Below, piece by piece: positions 38,626 to 50,914 of a stretch of DNA of 64,000 bases. Location of the stretch: contig NC_088316.1 of the NCBI RefSeq assembly GCF_910592395.1, positions 2,292,001 through 2,356,000 on the forward strand, written 5' to 3'. Under the pieces are notes generated by a model, which was not told the DNA's origin, made no database searches, and was given only the letters and a program-made list of their open reading frames with translations. The DNA is from Lineus longissimus. Its lineage: Eukaryota > Nemertea > Pilidiophora > Heteronemertea > Lineidae. Position 1 is the first letter of the stretch; the number at the start of each line of letters is the position of its first letter. Position numbers and translations under genes: made by a program.

Positions 38626-40212
38626 GAAGTGCATACTCTGCTGTGCTGCGATGCTTCTGTGATGGCCTGTTTGAGAATTACTTCAGCTGGAGGTATGAAA
38701 TTTGGTTATTTTGATTCAGGCGAGATGTGTCCAACATGTTTTAGATCAGGATCAAATTTATCGTCTGTGTATTCGTTAGGGGTGTATGCATACCCATTCT
38801 GCTTGAGTAAATCGGTAGCCATTTTTCATCACATTTGACCACAGTTGAAAAGACTGACCATAAAACAAGTTAGAATCATTGGAAATTGATTAAACTTTAG
38901 GATGTTAATACCAAAAGTAGCCCACGAAGCTGGTATTGCCTGAAATTCTCAGAAGGAAGCTCTTAATGAAAATATATGTGCAGCTGTTGGAAACAAATGT
39001 AAAGAGAGAGGAATATATATCACTGTAGATTAAGGACTGGTTGCAGCGGGTTGAATTATCATTTATTTATAAATCATGTCATTGCAGACTCGTCTTGTAA
39101 TCATTGTTTCGACAAGCCAGTTGAGAATCCATATCATTACTTTTTTCACTGCACTCGGTATACTGCGCAGAGACATCAGTTGGTACTTGAACTCGAGGAT
39201 AGATTTCCAGAACCCGATAGTTGACAGTGGTTGATGTCAGCCATACTAACCAGTCAGAAGATGGGTGTTTTACCAAATATCAGGTAAATGACATTAAGCA
39301 GTTTGGCAGGTTTGTCAAGGTAGAATTACAACTAAACCATACTTTCTGATTGCTGTGAAGTCATAATGAATATGAGCCTACGTCATCAACCACTGATACT
39401 AATGCAGCTACCGCATGAAAAGTTGGGCAGTTTATTTTTTTCCGGGGCCTTTAAATGCACCCACTTCTGCGCCTGTACTAACATTACTGACGGCTACACA
39501 TTAAGTATACGACGAAATGTACAGGTGCAAGTACAAGTGAATGCACAGTGAAGTACAATAGCAGTATATGTCTAAACCAAGCTAAGACGATGTGAATAAA
39601 AGCATAGACAGGCGCACAAAGATGAAACCAGTTCAACACAATTTGTTCTGTGAACTTTTGGTGTCTGGCCATGAAACTACAATGAGCGGGCAAGTTGACA
39701 TACTGAGGCCCGAGTCCCAAATGTATAGGCCTACCCGCCGACATTGCCCAAACCAAACAAATTACAGTTAATAAAGACATACACTCTGTGTAAATAATAT
39801 TACCATACATAAAGGTAAACTGTAGTCATACAATCGGTTGACATAAGCATTCCTTTGGCTCTTAGTACATTTCAGTTCATTTTCATACATCAAGTGCAAC
39901 AATATGAGAAATTTCCACCCAAGCGACCTGCAATGCCATAAAAAATTGCATGTCTGTAAATGTAGGGCATTTTTTACTTCTACAAAATTTGGCAGTTTAC
40001 CGTAGATTTTTAGGCATATTCCCGTCAACTGAATAATGCCGTTTTTGGTACACCATTTTTTTGTTCTACATAAAACCAACAAATCGAAAATGCCACAAAA
40101 GGCCTATTTCAGGATAGGAATTTCTTTGACGAGTTCATGCGCTTTTTATTAAAAGATTTAGATTCAGTTTATCAAGCATAATAATGATAGTTAGCACTCT
40201 GAATGTACTTTA

Positions 40213-40470
40213 GCTGATGGAATAGCTAATAACTGTCCTAGCGTACTCAGTGAGGTATACCAGTTCGAGGTGTATCGATTACCGGCGGTCGCATTTATCA
40301 GATCAGTCCCAAGCTCATAGAATAGCTAGTGACTGTACGAGCGTACTCAGTTTACTTTTAGAACAATAACAGATTTGGAGGTATATGGACACTGGAGGGG
40401 ACATAAATCAAATCAGTCCCCAGCTGATGGAATAGCTATCTCAGCAACTCAGTTTATGAAAGGTATATTG
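40213..40470 (+). repeat. Degenerate tandem triplication, about 100-110 bp period
   Basis: AGCTGATGGAATAGCTA near 40213, AGCTCATAGAATAGCTA near 40314 and AGCTGATGGAATAGCTA near 40423. The first two are followed by ACTGT and GCGTACTCAGT. Confidence 0.7.
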
Positions 40471-41198
40471 GCACCAGCTTCTACTTTATTTTGATTTGGA
40501 AGCTAAAACTTTTTATCAGTTAAATGAAGAAGGTGACATTTAGTTGGACAGTTCCAGTTATTTGGCTTTGACGTGATCTGCATACATGTACACCATATGT
40601 TTGGCTAATGGAAGCTTGTTGTTTTTTGGGTGACCCTGTACCCTGTAGAAGAGTCTGGAAGGTGCCTTAAGTGACCTTAGATCAGCCGATCGCCCGACCA
40701 GACTGTACCTAACGCCCTTACCCCCAGTCAAGACATCAATTTGAAAACCCTCTTTTAAAACCCTAAATGATCATTTATAATGGATTGTCCCCACAATTAC
40801 AAAAATACACAATTCCACAAGAACCAAGGATATACAAAGGCGGCAGATCAACTAAACTCATGAAGTACAAACTACCTTAATTTGGGACCCAAATCTCCCA
40901 CCAATTTCTATAGAACTGTTCCTTAATCTAATTGGGTGTCACTTAGTTGGCAGACCTCACACAAATTTAATCATGTACGTAGCCTCAAAAGGAGCAACCC
41001 TGGTGTCTTCTTTGTCTGGACACAGGCTCAGGGCAAAAGGACCGTGAACGAGTGAAAATATAATGATCTAACATTGGATGATCACCACCGAAAACAAAGC
41101 GACTGCTTGAGTAAAATCACCATTTTAGTCAAGTTGTTTGCCTAAACACATCTAATGAGCCGCAAAGGACCCTTTAATAGTCACCTTGCAAAAGGACG

Positions 41199-41279
41199 GA
41201 GCTACCCCAATCACCGAGAGCAAAAGAGCTACCTCAAGCTCCGAGGGCGAAAGAGCTACCCCAATTACCGAGGGCCACT
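41199..41279 (+). repeat. 27-bp repeat, three copies
   Basis: GAGCTACC starts at 41199, 41226 and 41253. The period of 27 keeps the frame, which reads SYPNHREQK, SYLKLRGRK and SYPNYRGPL. Confidence 0.75.
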
Positions 41280-43285
41280 GGTGAGTCAGATTGCCATATT
41301 CGGGAAAAACAAGAAAACAGCCACTTTATGGATTTATTTGGAATAAAATGGGTTCATCTGGTTGACACATCCTGTACACATCAGTGAAAAAACATCTTTC
41401 AACATCACAAAAGTTCAACTCCATTCAAATTCAGCTGAACTTATTGTTATTCAAGCATGAATTTTGTGTTTTCAAATGGTCAATTTATGGTTTTTGATAC
41501 TCAACATGAAGGAATGAGATGGAGGAAAACAAAAGTAAGCCATGGATACATATTTGAATTACTGAAAAGACTTTGAAAATTGTTGGAGTCCACAAGAAAC
41601 ACGACAGTACGACAAGGGATGGGCTATTACGGATAAGCCCACATTCAGTGGGATGGTGCCTGGTGCCAGTGACTTCAGGGCGCGGGCCAGTCGTCGTCAC
41701 CGTATAGAAACACCCAGAGGATGAATACCCTGAGCAAACACTACGCCATCAGGAAGGAAAACACGGTGACGAATCGGAGATTATCGCAGATTTGTTCAAA
41801 TCTCGCAACACGTTCAGAACGCGACAGATGATGTTTGCAGAAATAACTAAAAGTGTCATAAGCTTGGACATTATCACTTTCAGCCGATTGCGGGTGTCAG
41901 AGAGGTCCTGAGGACACCTTAGACTGAATGATGGTCAGGCGTGATATTCTCCTTGCCCAGCCACTGGAAAATATGATTAGGCTTTCATGAATGGAGCAGA
42001 CTCAATGTTACCTGTTCCACCTCCGCACATCCCACAAGTTCCTCTTCATCTCCCCAAGTTTTCACAAGAATTTTCTGCATCGTTTAACAGCAAAGGAAGA
42101 AGGGGATTGTGGTTTTCATGGTGTACATATCTCAGGAAATGTTTTAGGGCACTACAGGGCCACACAGGCAAAAAAACTATAATCCCTAACAACCTGAACA
42201 GGCTTGTAACAAATTGTGGTCTCTTTTGGTTGCTGGAGGGAAGACACCCCGAATACCGATTTTTTCTCAGTCGGGGACTTCAACAAGGAAGAGTACAAAG
42301 TAAACTTGGATCTTCCTGCTGGATATTTTGTAATTCCAGCTGAGGTTATGCATGGTTTAACATAATTACAAATTGGGGCTCTCGGGGTGGCGAAATGGAA
42401 AAGGCGATGAACATGTTAATAAAAAATCACTTTCTACTTGCTATTTTTAGGTATAAATGTCCAGCTGACCTTCAACAACAGCTTTCAAATCAAACGGAAC
42501 TTCATCCAAAGACTCATTCACCTGAGTCATGGCCACAAAGTAGACAAGTTAGCTAATATTAGACATCAAAACACCTCCAGTACCCCACCCCCACACGAGT
42601 GATTCAACCCTCAACACGGAAAATGCCATGTAATACAGTTTACCATGTTTATTCTAGTCACCCGGAAGGACAAGTGGAAATGTACCTTGGAATAACCTCC
42701 GCCCTCGGACAATAAATGACTAACAATATCGCCAAAAGTAGAATTAGAATTCGATAAAATTTTAACTGGATTGGAACTATAACCTCCCGCATATTATCTG
42801 AGGTTAGAGACACACGACAAGCCCATCGAGTGCAATATTCCTCAATGTGGAAGCAGAACTTCCGTGAGAAAATTTGACTGTTGTGGCGGACCTGCGACAA
42901 ATTTGCCACAGTTTGTTCAACATATCAATGACAGGGAAGCGGTCTCTCACAAGACGTCTAGCGCTCTACGTGTGATACATGGCTTAAGAGGCCTATTCAT
43001 TTCGGTCATTTATTTCAGGCCACTTCGGACAGCCATCAAACACTACACTCTTGGTTAGGTGATGAAATTGTCAGGCCAACAACATCAAAAGGTCCGTTTT
43101 TATTGAGTCTTGCAGACTTTTGAGTTGTTTTCCCGTTTCTAAATCGCTGAGACTGAGATACTACTGCAACTATATCAAGGTAACCATAAATTACCAGCCA
43201 GTGTTTCCAAGGTTCTGATATGTCTGATTGTGAGATGTGGACTGATTATCTTACAACAACAGGGCAATATGAGACAGAGAGTATA

Positions 43286-43678
43286 GCCGCACTTACACCA
43301 CCTGAAAATGGACCACCAATCTTGGTTCGGGAACCAATGCCGCACCATCGAAAATCCACCAAGCGCTTACACCAGCGCTGCAGCTATAAAATCCGGCTAC
43401 AGATGGCGCGCAAACAATAAATTGCATGCGCAGAAAGCGCCATTTTGAAAGCGCCGCCTGGAGCCGAACCATCTAACTAGCTAATTGCCGATCCATTTGC
43501 GCGTACACCACGACAAAGCCGAGCTTTTAAAAAGCCGGGCGAATTTGGACCATCAAGCTTGGTGAGACAAATTCGCTCGGCAATTTGTATCGGCAATGGA
43601 TTGCCGAACCAATTTGTCGCGGCAATGTGGTGGTGTAAGTGCAATTGGTCCACCAATATTTCGTGGTGTAAGCGCAGC
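43286..43678. mobile_element. MITE of 393 bp with TA target duplication
   Basis: The left end GCCGCACTTACACCAC is mirrored by GTGGTGTAAGCGCAGC at the right. TA flanks both sides (43284-43285, 43679-43680). Further inner inverted blocks repeat ACCAATTTGTCGCGGCAAT-type and ACTTACACCACC words. It is GC-richer than its surroundings and has no coding capacity. Confidence 0.75.
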
Positions 43679-44339
43679 TATTGCGAACATTTTTATAAGA
43701 ACACTCTTTTTTGTAAATGACATTAGAAAAAAAGTTTAAAGTTTGAGGTTCATAGTCTTATATTTACTCAGATATAGGTTATCATTCGACTTTACACTTT
43801 AACCCCGGTTTCGTCTACATTGAAACCTTTTGGTAGACCGTAGATGAGGTGCTCAATCAGCACTACAATCTGAATATTTCTGACCAGTATCCTTTTTTAA
43901 CACCTGGGTGGAGGAAGGCAAGATAGGTAAAGAGACTTGCCCAGAGTCTCACGCAGACTGTGAGGGTTAGACTAGGGACATCTTGACCACTAGAAGAGAG
44001 TCCAAACCGCTTCACCAAAGCAGCTCAAAAATAGTTTTACCCAAAAGCTCACAAAATGTTGAACTGGCCACTTTTTTATGCCGTGTTGATATTCTTTAGA
44101 ATATACTTTTATGCAAAAATCATTTCATGGGGCCTGACTCACTTTTCCCACAGACAGACCCTGTGAAAAACAGGGGTATGGTGCAAGGGTTACCACTGTG
44201 TGGTCAAACATTATGACACATAAACGGATTATCATCAAAACCGACCCAAACCCAGCTCATTGATTCACAAGGATTTCACTAAAGTGATATTGTACCTACA
44301 TTTGAAATATTCATTTTTAAAAATCCATTTTTGTTGGCT

Positions 44340-44455
44340 GATTCTAAGGCCTTCTTCCAGTGCCTTCAGAAATAGGTAACTGGGCAGGGAGTCGAACCCA
44401 CGACCTCTCGATCATGAGGCCGACTCTCTTTCACTGCACTACCGCTGCCTCATAG
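44340..44455 (-). mobile_element. tRNA-derived SINE, family B
   Basis: On the minus strand a box-A-like TAGTGCAGTGA (44431-44441) is followed 32 bp later by a perfect B box GGTTCGACTCC (44388-44398). The body then reads ACTGGAAGAAGGCCTTAGAA. The tRNA head is well kept but it lacks acceptor-stem pairing for a functional tRNA, so it is scored as a SINE. Confidence 0.6.
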
Positions 44456-46774
44456 AAACTTCCTGTTTTGGAAACATTGATTTCCCAATCATCCCTAATC
44501 AGTCTTTTGAAGGCAAAGTCAGAACCAGGTGGCTGGGATCAGATCACTTTAACCAGACGGAAGTGAAAACGTACTTCCTCATCTTCAAAGGAATTATACC
44601 ATTACCTCCCAGCACGTCAGGACTCGCTCCGCTCGCACCCAACCCTGAGCGTGGGAGGAAATTAACCAAATCAAAGCACCGGCAAACTTCACAAAAACTA
44701 ATCTGACTAATCACATTGATTGGTTATTGTAGCTTCCTGATTATAACGCTGCTTCTGAACCAATCTTGTTAGGAATCAGGCAATGCTAAGCGACCACAGG
44801 AGTCCACGGCGGGCATGTACGGACTCGTTGCAAAATACCCACTTAGGAGGTTTTTCCAGGCCAATCTTACCACATTACACAATGATAAGCAATATCACTA
44901 CAAAAGCACAAAAGTCCATAATTTCTGTTTGGGTCCTATGGCATTGTTATCAGCTTCTTAAACTTAATCAATAGATTCCTGAATATTCGTGTGCAGGCAA
45001 GTCTCAATTCTCTTTGAATTGCCTTGGTGCCTATTGTCCCAGCTGATTCTAAGGAATCTGTTAAGAACCAAGAGACTACCCACTGCCAAATATGGCACCT
45101 GAGTGATGATGACACTTTCTAAATTTACTGTATTATGAAATCTTGGGGATAAGGAAGAGGGGATGAGGAACGAACCACATGGTCAGTGGCTTTCTAGGAA
45201 TACAGACGGATGGCTAACCTGTTGAGGACACGTTCACAACCTGACCTTGCTATTCATTGTACTTTTTGACCGGTCTTTATGGAAGACATTGTCACAACCT
45301 GATTTTACTAAGAGATATTCTGACAGATCTTTGTGGAAATTTTGTTGTAAGTAAACCTCTCTTATTTATGTTGTAAGCCTTTATTGACTCATACATAGAT
45401 TGTTACACAATGTATTTCATCATAATCATCATTGGTCACTGACAATAGCAAAAGTAATCATTACTCTTCAATGAGGGACTTAATGACCAAAAGGTGGCAG
45501 TCTTAGTTAGCGGTTCAATACAATACACTTTACAGAACCCTTTGTGAATGTAATTGACATGGGCTGGAAAATAGATTGCGTTGTTACCAAAGTTCCTCGT
45601 TAGACTTTGAAACATTTTGTTTCAACAACATTTTTAGAGAATTTTTTGAAATACTTGAAACATGGACCAAGTTTACATTGATTAATCATCCTGTACAATC
45701 TCATAACAATGACATGTTATATTGGATATTTGATGAAGAAATTTGGTCAAATAAATGGGACATTATGATGTCAAATATTTGAGTCTGGACAACAGATAAC
45801 TTTGGCAATCATTCATTGGTTGGGAGAGGATGAAGGCACCCTATCTTTGACAGAAGAATGTTGCAAAAAAATTATTTTTGACTCTTTCATTCATACACAT
45901 TTTTTATCTTGAAATTTTTATATTTTTCCGACTTCTGTCACAAATTGTGTAACTTGCAACACGAGGCTGCAAGTATGAGGTGCCTTGATGAGTAATGACC
46001 CAAGGTGGAACTGCTGGCCTGGAAGACCCCATTAGCAACGTCAGATGGTCCATAATATTACCTCGCACCTGCGTCTTGCTGCTACTGCTGGCCTAGTCGG
46101 CAGAGCCTGACAAAAATCACATTACATCAGCTGCTAGAATCAAGGTACTGTTGCCTAATTCCAACAGAAATGCCTACTTCTAAAACTGCATGATGCGTTG
46201 GTCATCCCAGGAGCCAGTGAAAAAAATCGTTGATTATTGTGATTTGGACTGTCGCCGCAATTATAATCGCAAATTGCAGCGATTTAAATCTCTTGTTTGT
46301 GTGGTGCTTTACAGACTGGGTTAATGCCACAGAATAAAGACGTCATACTCGCCGACTACACCCCCGCGGAAAGGTAGAAATCAATCTCCACATATTTTCA
46401 AACCAATTACTTAAATGAAAACCGAAATTGATCTGGGTGGGTATAAAACAACTTGCCGATGACAGAGTTTCCGGAACGCAATCTGTGGCGATTGTCCGCC
46501 ATTAAATCATTATGGCTAATAGCCTACCCCTCCCTGGGGTAGAATTTCAGACCTAGAGGGGACGGTGGAAGGAAATGAGGCAATTTCCATTTGAATGCCT
46601 CCGCGACAAGGTTACCATTTAAGGTCAGTTTGGAAACATTGGTGAAAATTAGTCATAATTACTACATACTTTCTTCTTTTAAGGCCTAGGCTACCTTAAA
46701 AATTCTAAATTTGTATTCGAGTTTGAAAATTTCAAATTGCGTAAATACATATTTAATAAATACCAGTTTGCCGT

Positions 46775-46860
46775 TATGAAGATAAATACTGTGAATACCA
46801 AGTTTCAACAAATTTGTATCATTATAACTGCACTATGGCATTGTGTATAACTGCATTTCT
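46775..46860 (+). repeat. Interspersed repeat family E, copy 2
   Basis: AATACCAAGTTTCAACAAAT and ATAACTGCACTATGGCATTG; see 26395. Confidence 0.55.
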
Positions 46861-49800
46861 ATTATCCTGGGACACCAGTAAGTACGAATGTCATACCTTT
46901 TAAAGGAAATAAGTAAGCAAGTGAGGCAAGCCACGTTTGAGGTGCAAAGTACACTTTTTGCCTGGTGCAGTATTAACCCCTGAGGCATCTAATGGTGTAC
47001 AGTGTCACGTCAGTCCTACTATTGCCCGAAAAACACTTCTTCAGCCCACAACGTATTTTCAGTTTTGATAACCTAGCACAGCGTAAACAAGTGACTTTAG
47101 TCACTGCAACCTACAATGTACCAGTAGCCATGACAACAGGACAGTTGTGGTTGAAATGCAGCCGCTGATTGGTGGGTGCGCTGCGACTAAAATCACTAGT
47201 TTGCGAAGCGCTTTGTTATTTGAAATTATGTACTGGAAATGAAAAAACAACAAGTTTTGAATATCCACTTGGGTTTTTTTAATACGAATCACCCCAAACC
47301 TAGTACAGTTCATCTACAATTGAATAACAACATCATCTCAATTGCAAATGCCCTTGTCTTCTTGAAAATCATCTTTAAGTTTGCTATTTAACATTGTATC
47401 CAATCATAGATGGGGTGAAATCGGTTCGCCATGTAAGAAAAGAAATCCTAATTGATCTGAACTCAACAACTGTTTTCAATTGAAATAAATAATAAAGCAG
47501 CATTAAATAATGCTCTCTTTTCAAAGTCTCATACACGAATGTTCCCAGCACGGAGGTATTTCTCCATCACAGATTACTTTGCAAAAGTTTTTATTCACAG
47601 GAGTCCTGGGAATCTGGATGGTTGCTGATCATAGGTAAAGAGTGTCATTTTTCAGCAAAAAATGATGTGCTCTTTTGAAACAAATTCAGAGGCCTGCAAA
47701 TCTTCGATTCTCGCAGCACGCTTTCGCAATAGAATCAGTATGTCGCAAGACCTACGCCAAATTGTTTACGAAATATCCGCAACGAAAAAGCATGACAATG
47801 CCAGCATGAAGTTCGGCCTGCGGTAAAAAAAGATTTCAACGTGCCACATGAGCAAAATATCACTATATGGAACAGCATAGAATTGCTTGCTGGTGGGACA
47901 ATGCCTGGCGCGTGGCAGAGGGACCCCCGGGGCGCTATACAAGTTTGACCTCCCTAAGACATAAACGACTGTATGAAGAACGCAGTCAGTAATCGCCAAA
48001 CACTCCCTCGTGTGGGCGGGTTGAACCTTATTTACTCTTGAACCCCTCCGAGCGCATTTAATTTCACCACGATGACTCACGCAGAGCTGAAAACCCAGGG
48101 ACGCAGACTTAAAAGAAATTACGATTTTGGTTTAAATTGGAGTGTGCCCAAAATGACTGTTAATTAGAATAGGCTAATTATGGAAGTTGTTTGGTATAAG
48201 AGCGTGGTATTGTCCACCGATGAACAAATAGAGGTTAGCGCTGTAAGTGTTAGCATAACGGGGAGGTTGGGTGACCACATCAGTACTACAGTGCTAAAAT
48301 TGCATATTTCTTAGCCAGGATTATTCATACTTGATTCGTACGTGGATTTTTAAAATTCAATAATCAATTTGGAATTGTATCTTGCATATGATGTGAAATT
48401 ATTCTGACATTTGTGAGGATGCTCGATGAGAGATTATGTAAGTATAAGATGATATGACACCATACATAACATTTCTATACTTCAGTACTTGATGTATTGT
48501 ACGCGCCGGTCACCGATCCAAAGGTTGACCGCGCTCAACGTTGCTTAACTTCCACTCTGGGGCCAACACGCCAACCACTGGGCCATAAAGGAATTCCAAC
48601 ATCGCCGGCGGGTTAAGCCGTGCCATATACCTGGGGGTACTATACACTTGACACCTTCCACTTGCCCATCTCTCAGATTTCGGGGGAGGGAAATGTTTCC
48701 TTTTTCATCCCAGCATCATAACATGAACTTTTTTTTGGGGGGGGGGGGTTACTTAAGTGGAGACTCTGTTATGTTTGTTGTCATGTGCATACGGCATTGT
48801 CTTCCAGCACATTGATAATGATATTCCAAATTGCCATGTTGCCCACAATTTTTGCGCTTAGTTCCTAACTTGACTATTTGCACTTGACCATCACATATAG
48901 CCGCTGTCATAAAATAGCCTGACTATTCCTTCAGCATTGCACATGTGGCAAAGTTATGAATATGAATCGTGCACAAGTTTCTAATTTGACCATTTCCCAC
49001 ATTGACCACAACAAGCGGTCACACTGACCACAACAAATGGTCACTCCGATTCCAGTGAGTACTGATACTAGACCAGATGGCTTCGTGACAAAAGATGGGT
49101 CAGTTGACTGAATGCTTTGTATTAATGTTCAAATTGAAAATAGCGCTGCCAATAATAGAAATGGGTGGACAACAGAATTGACTCATGACCAACTGTTCAT
49201 CTGTGCTCTGAGTGGTGTCCTTGGACCCTTCTCCTGTTTGCTAAATGGTAATCTTATTTCGGGCTAATTTTTCCCCTACCTTCAGGGATAAGAACTTGGG
49301 TCAAACTGACCAACAGAAATCGTTCAGGCAAACAATGTCAAGCATTCAAACCCTTTTTGTGTGTGTCCTTTTTAAAAATATCAATATCAACATGCATGTT
49401 CATTTTGTATGAATTGAATTTATCAGCAGGCTAGCTAAGAACAAAGCGGCTTGAACCTACAACCACCTGTTTATGATTCTGACTGTACACACCACTATGA
49501 CGATGACATCACACCCTTCAGTTCAAAAGATATTAGGTCACACTCTTTTAAAACTAAGACCAGGAAACTTTCAGCGGCAATCGATTTGATGATTTTCAGT
49601 TCTTGCAATTTCGACCGCGTACCTCGAATTTGCAGTGATGGAATTGAGAAGATGGATGAACAGCATGAGGCTATGACATCTTTCAAAAGTTTTTGTCTGC
49701 CCTGGAGCTCTGCTTGTAGATTAACCCCAGGGGTTAGAGGTCAACCAACTGACCATTATAAAGTTCTGGTCAACTACTTTATATTTGCAGAGCAGTTTGA

Positions 49801-50644
49801 TACATGGCTTAAACTGGTTTGGACTGGGGGCAAACTTCTGTTGGCTAAAGAGGCAATAGGTCAAATCACGACAACAAGAAAATACACAATATGAGTCTAG
49901 TGCAGAATGTATTTATTGCACCAGCAAGTGCGTAAAGACAATGAAAGAGACAATCTACAGGTGTTTACTACAGTATTTGACCAAAGGTAAAATTTGTCAA
50001 ATGGTAGGTCACTCGGGAACTAAGAACAGGATATTACCAAGACAGACCACTCAACTGAGCGGGGGGGGGGGGGGGGGAGGGGATGGGGGCTCTTTAGGTA
50101 TTTGCTGGTTATGAAGACTGAAAGCGCAAATATTGACAACAGCATATGATCAAAGTGATGCCGATGGCCACATGATATTAAAGTGCCCTGCCATCTAAAC
50201 CTCCAACCATCCTTCAGGCTTGACTGTCGGGGGCAGATACAGGAGACAGGAAAAGCGGGTGGGGTGGGGGTTCGCTCACTCACTCCGACACTGAACTTCA
50301 TCTTCATGTTTACTTGAAAAGATTTTTCATGATTTGAATGGGGGAGGGGGGAGTGCGTCTCTTGGATCCACGCCTGACAGTCTGTCAGTCTTGAGCATAT
50401 TTCAACATGACAATTGACATGCGAGTGACACTGACAGCGCATGAACGAATTGCAAAAGTGACTACTGTACGTGTTGTAAAGCACACATTAGAACAGGTAT
50501 ACCCACCCAATACTTTATTCATTACGTGTATACCATACCATGTACAAATGTGCAGTATACACTATGTTACAATGTAGAGTGTACATTATGTACAGGGGCT
50601 AGGCCTGAATGCATGTTGGAAATATGTCAAAAGTTCAGGCCTAC

Positions 50645-50851
50645 CTTGGCTTCGACAACCGCTAAAGACAGGGGTGTTTTCTCGAAAATGTTAGCAACCA
50701 GCCAATAACCAGCAGCACCCGTCGTCGCAGCAGATATCACAGATAGTATTGACGGCCGCAGTTTGGCATTTTGGCGTAAGAATAAACGCCTGCTGAGCAA
50801 TAAAGATCTGTAAGCGGATCGTCTCAAACTCTGAACGAATGTGGCCGCCAT
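50645..50851 (-). CDS. MICU2/MICU3-like gene, coding exon 1 (mitochondrial targeting and membrane segment)
   Basis: First coding exon of a mitochondrial calcium uptake regulator; MICU proteins sit in the intermembrane space and gate the calcium uniporter. The exon gives 69 residues. It starts MAATFVQSLRRSAYRS, is rich in Arg and Leu, has no acidic residue before Glu57, and has a hydrophobic stretch at about residues 35-56. This is what a cleaved or anchored mitochondrial presequence looks like. I chose the ATG at 50851 because its context (AAC before, GG after) is strong; two in-frame ATGs at 50872 and 50881 would add 10 poorer residues. The donor reads AAG|GTAGGC, phase 0, which joins in frame to exon 2 at 29326. 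The N-terminus alone is not diagnostic. The assignment rests on the phase match, the downstream exons and the mitochondrial character. A skipped small exon between 1 and 2 is possible. Confidence 0.75.
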
Positions 50852-50854
50852 GTT
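50844..50854 (-). promoter_or_regulatory. YY1-like site on the MICU start codon
   Basis: The minus strand reads AACATGGCGGC, an exact match to the AAnATGGCGGC YY1 motif. This motif often covers the start codon of housekeeping and mitochondrial genes. It is both a strong initiation context and a possible core promoter element. Confidence 0.5.
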
Positions 50855-50865
50855 TACATCCGCAC

Positions 50866-50877
50866 CGCGCATGCGCA
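50866..50877. promoter_or_regulatory. NRF-1-like palindrome upstream of MICU exon 1
   Basis: CGCGCATGCGCA fits the NRF-1 consensus YGCGCAYGCGCR at every position and lies 15 bp upstream of the chosen MICU ATG. NRF-1 is a main activator of nuclear genes for mitochondrial proteins, so the site agrees with the gene's function. No binding data are available here. Confidence 0.55.
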
Positions 50878-50899
50878 GCACAACCCAATTAGATTAGTC

Positions 50900-50914
50900 T
50901 CCCACAATGCAAAT
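50900..50914 (+). promoter_or_regulatory. ZNF143-like site overlapping an octamer
   Basis: TCCCACAATGCA resembles the ZNF143/Staf core (TTCCCAnAATGCA), and ATGCAAAT at 50907-50914 is a perfect octamer. It lies about 50-60 bp upstream of the MICU ATG, next to the NRF-1-like site, as in TATA-less promoters with dispersed starts. Confidence 0.4.

Larger units (their letters stand above)
29327..50644 (-). other. MICU intron 1 (about 21.3 kb)
   Basis: It is bounded by the AAG|GTAGGC donor and TTTTTAG acceptor. Contents listed separately: the 29-bp minisatellite at 37.6-38.6 kb, degenerate triplication at 40.2 kb, 27-bp repeat at 41.2 kb, 393-bp MITE at 43.3 kb and tRNA-like SINE at 44.4 kb. Homopolymer runs occur at 32.68 kb (C), 37.06 kb (C), 48.73 kb (G) and 50.06 kb (G). 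No nested gene was recognised. The longest frame, 49451-49894 (147 codons), has no known motif. Confidence 0.7.

Noticed and set aside
44388-44441. Possible functional tRNA gene
   Set aside because: A and B boxes are good but no acceptor stem pairing or terminator is evident, and a SINE body follows.
49451-49894. 147-codon plus-strand frame
   Set aside because: No recognisable motif. Its start overlaps a possible B-box-like word (GGTTCAAGCC on the minus strand), and the frame has no splice support or neighbour.
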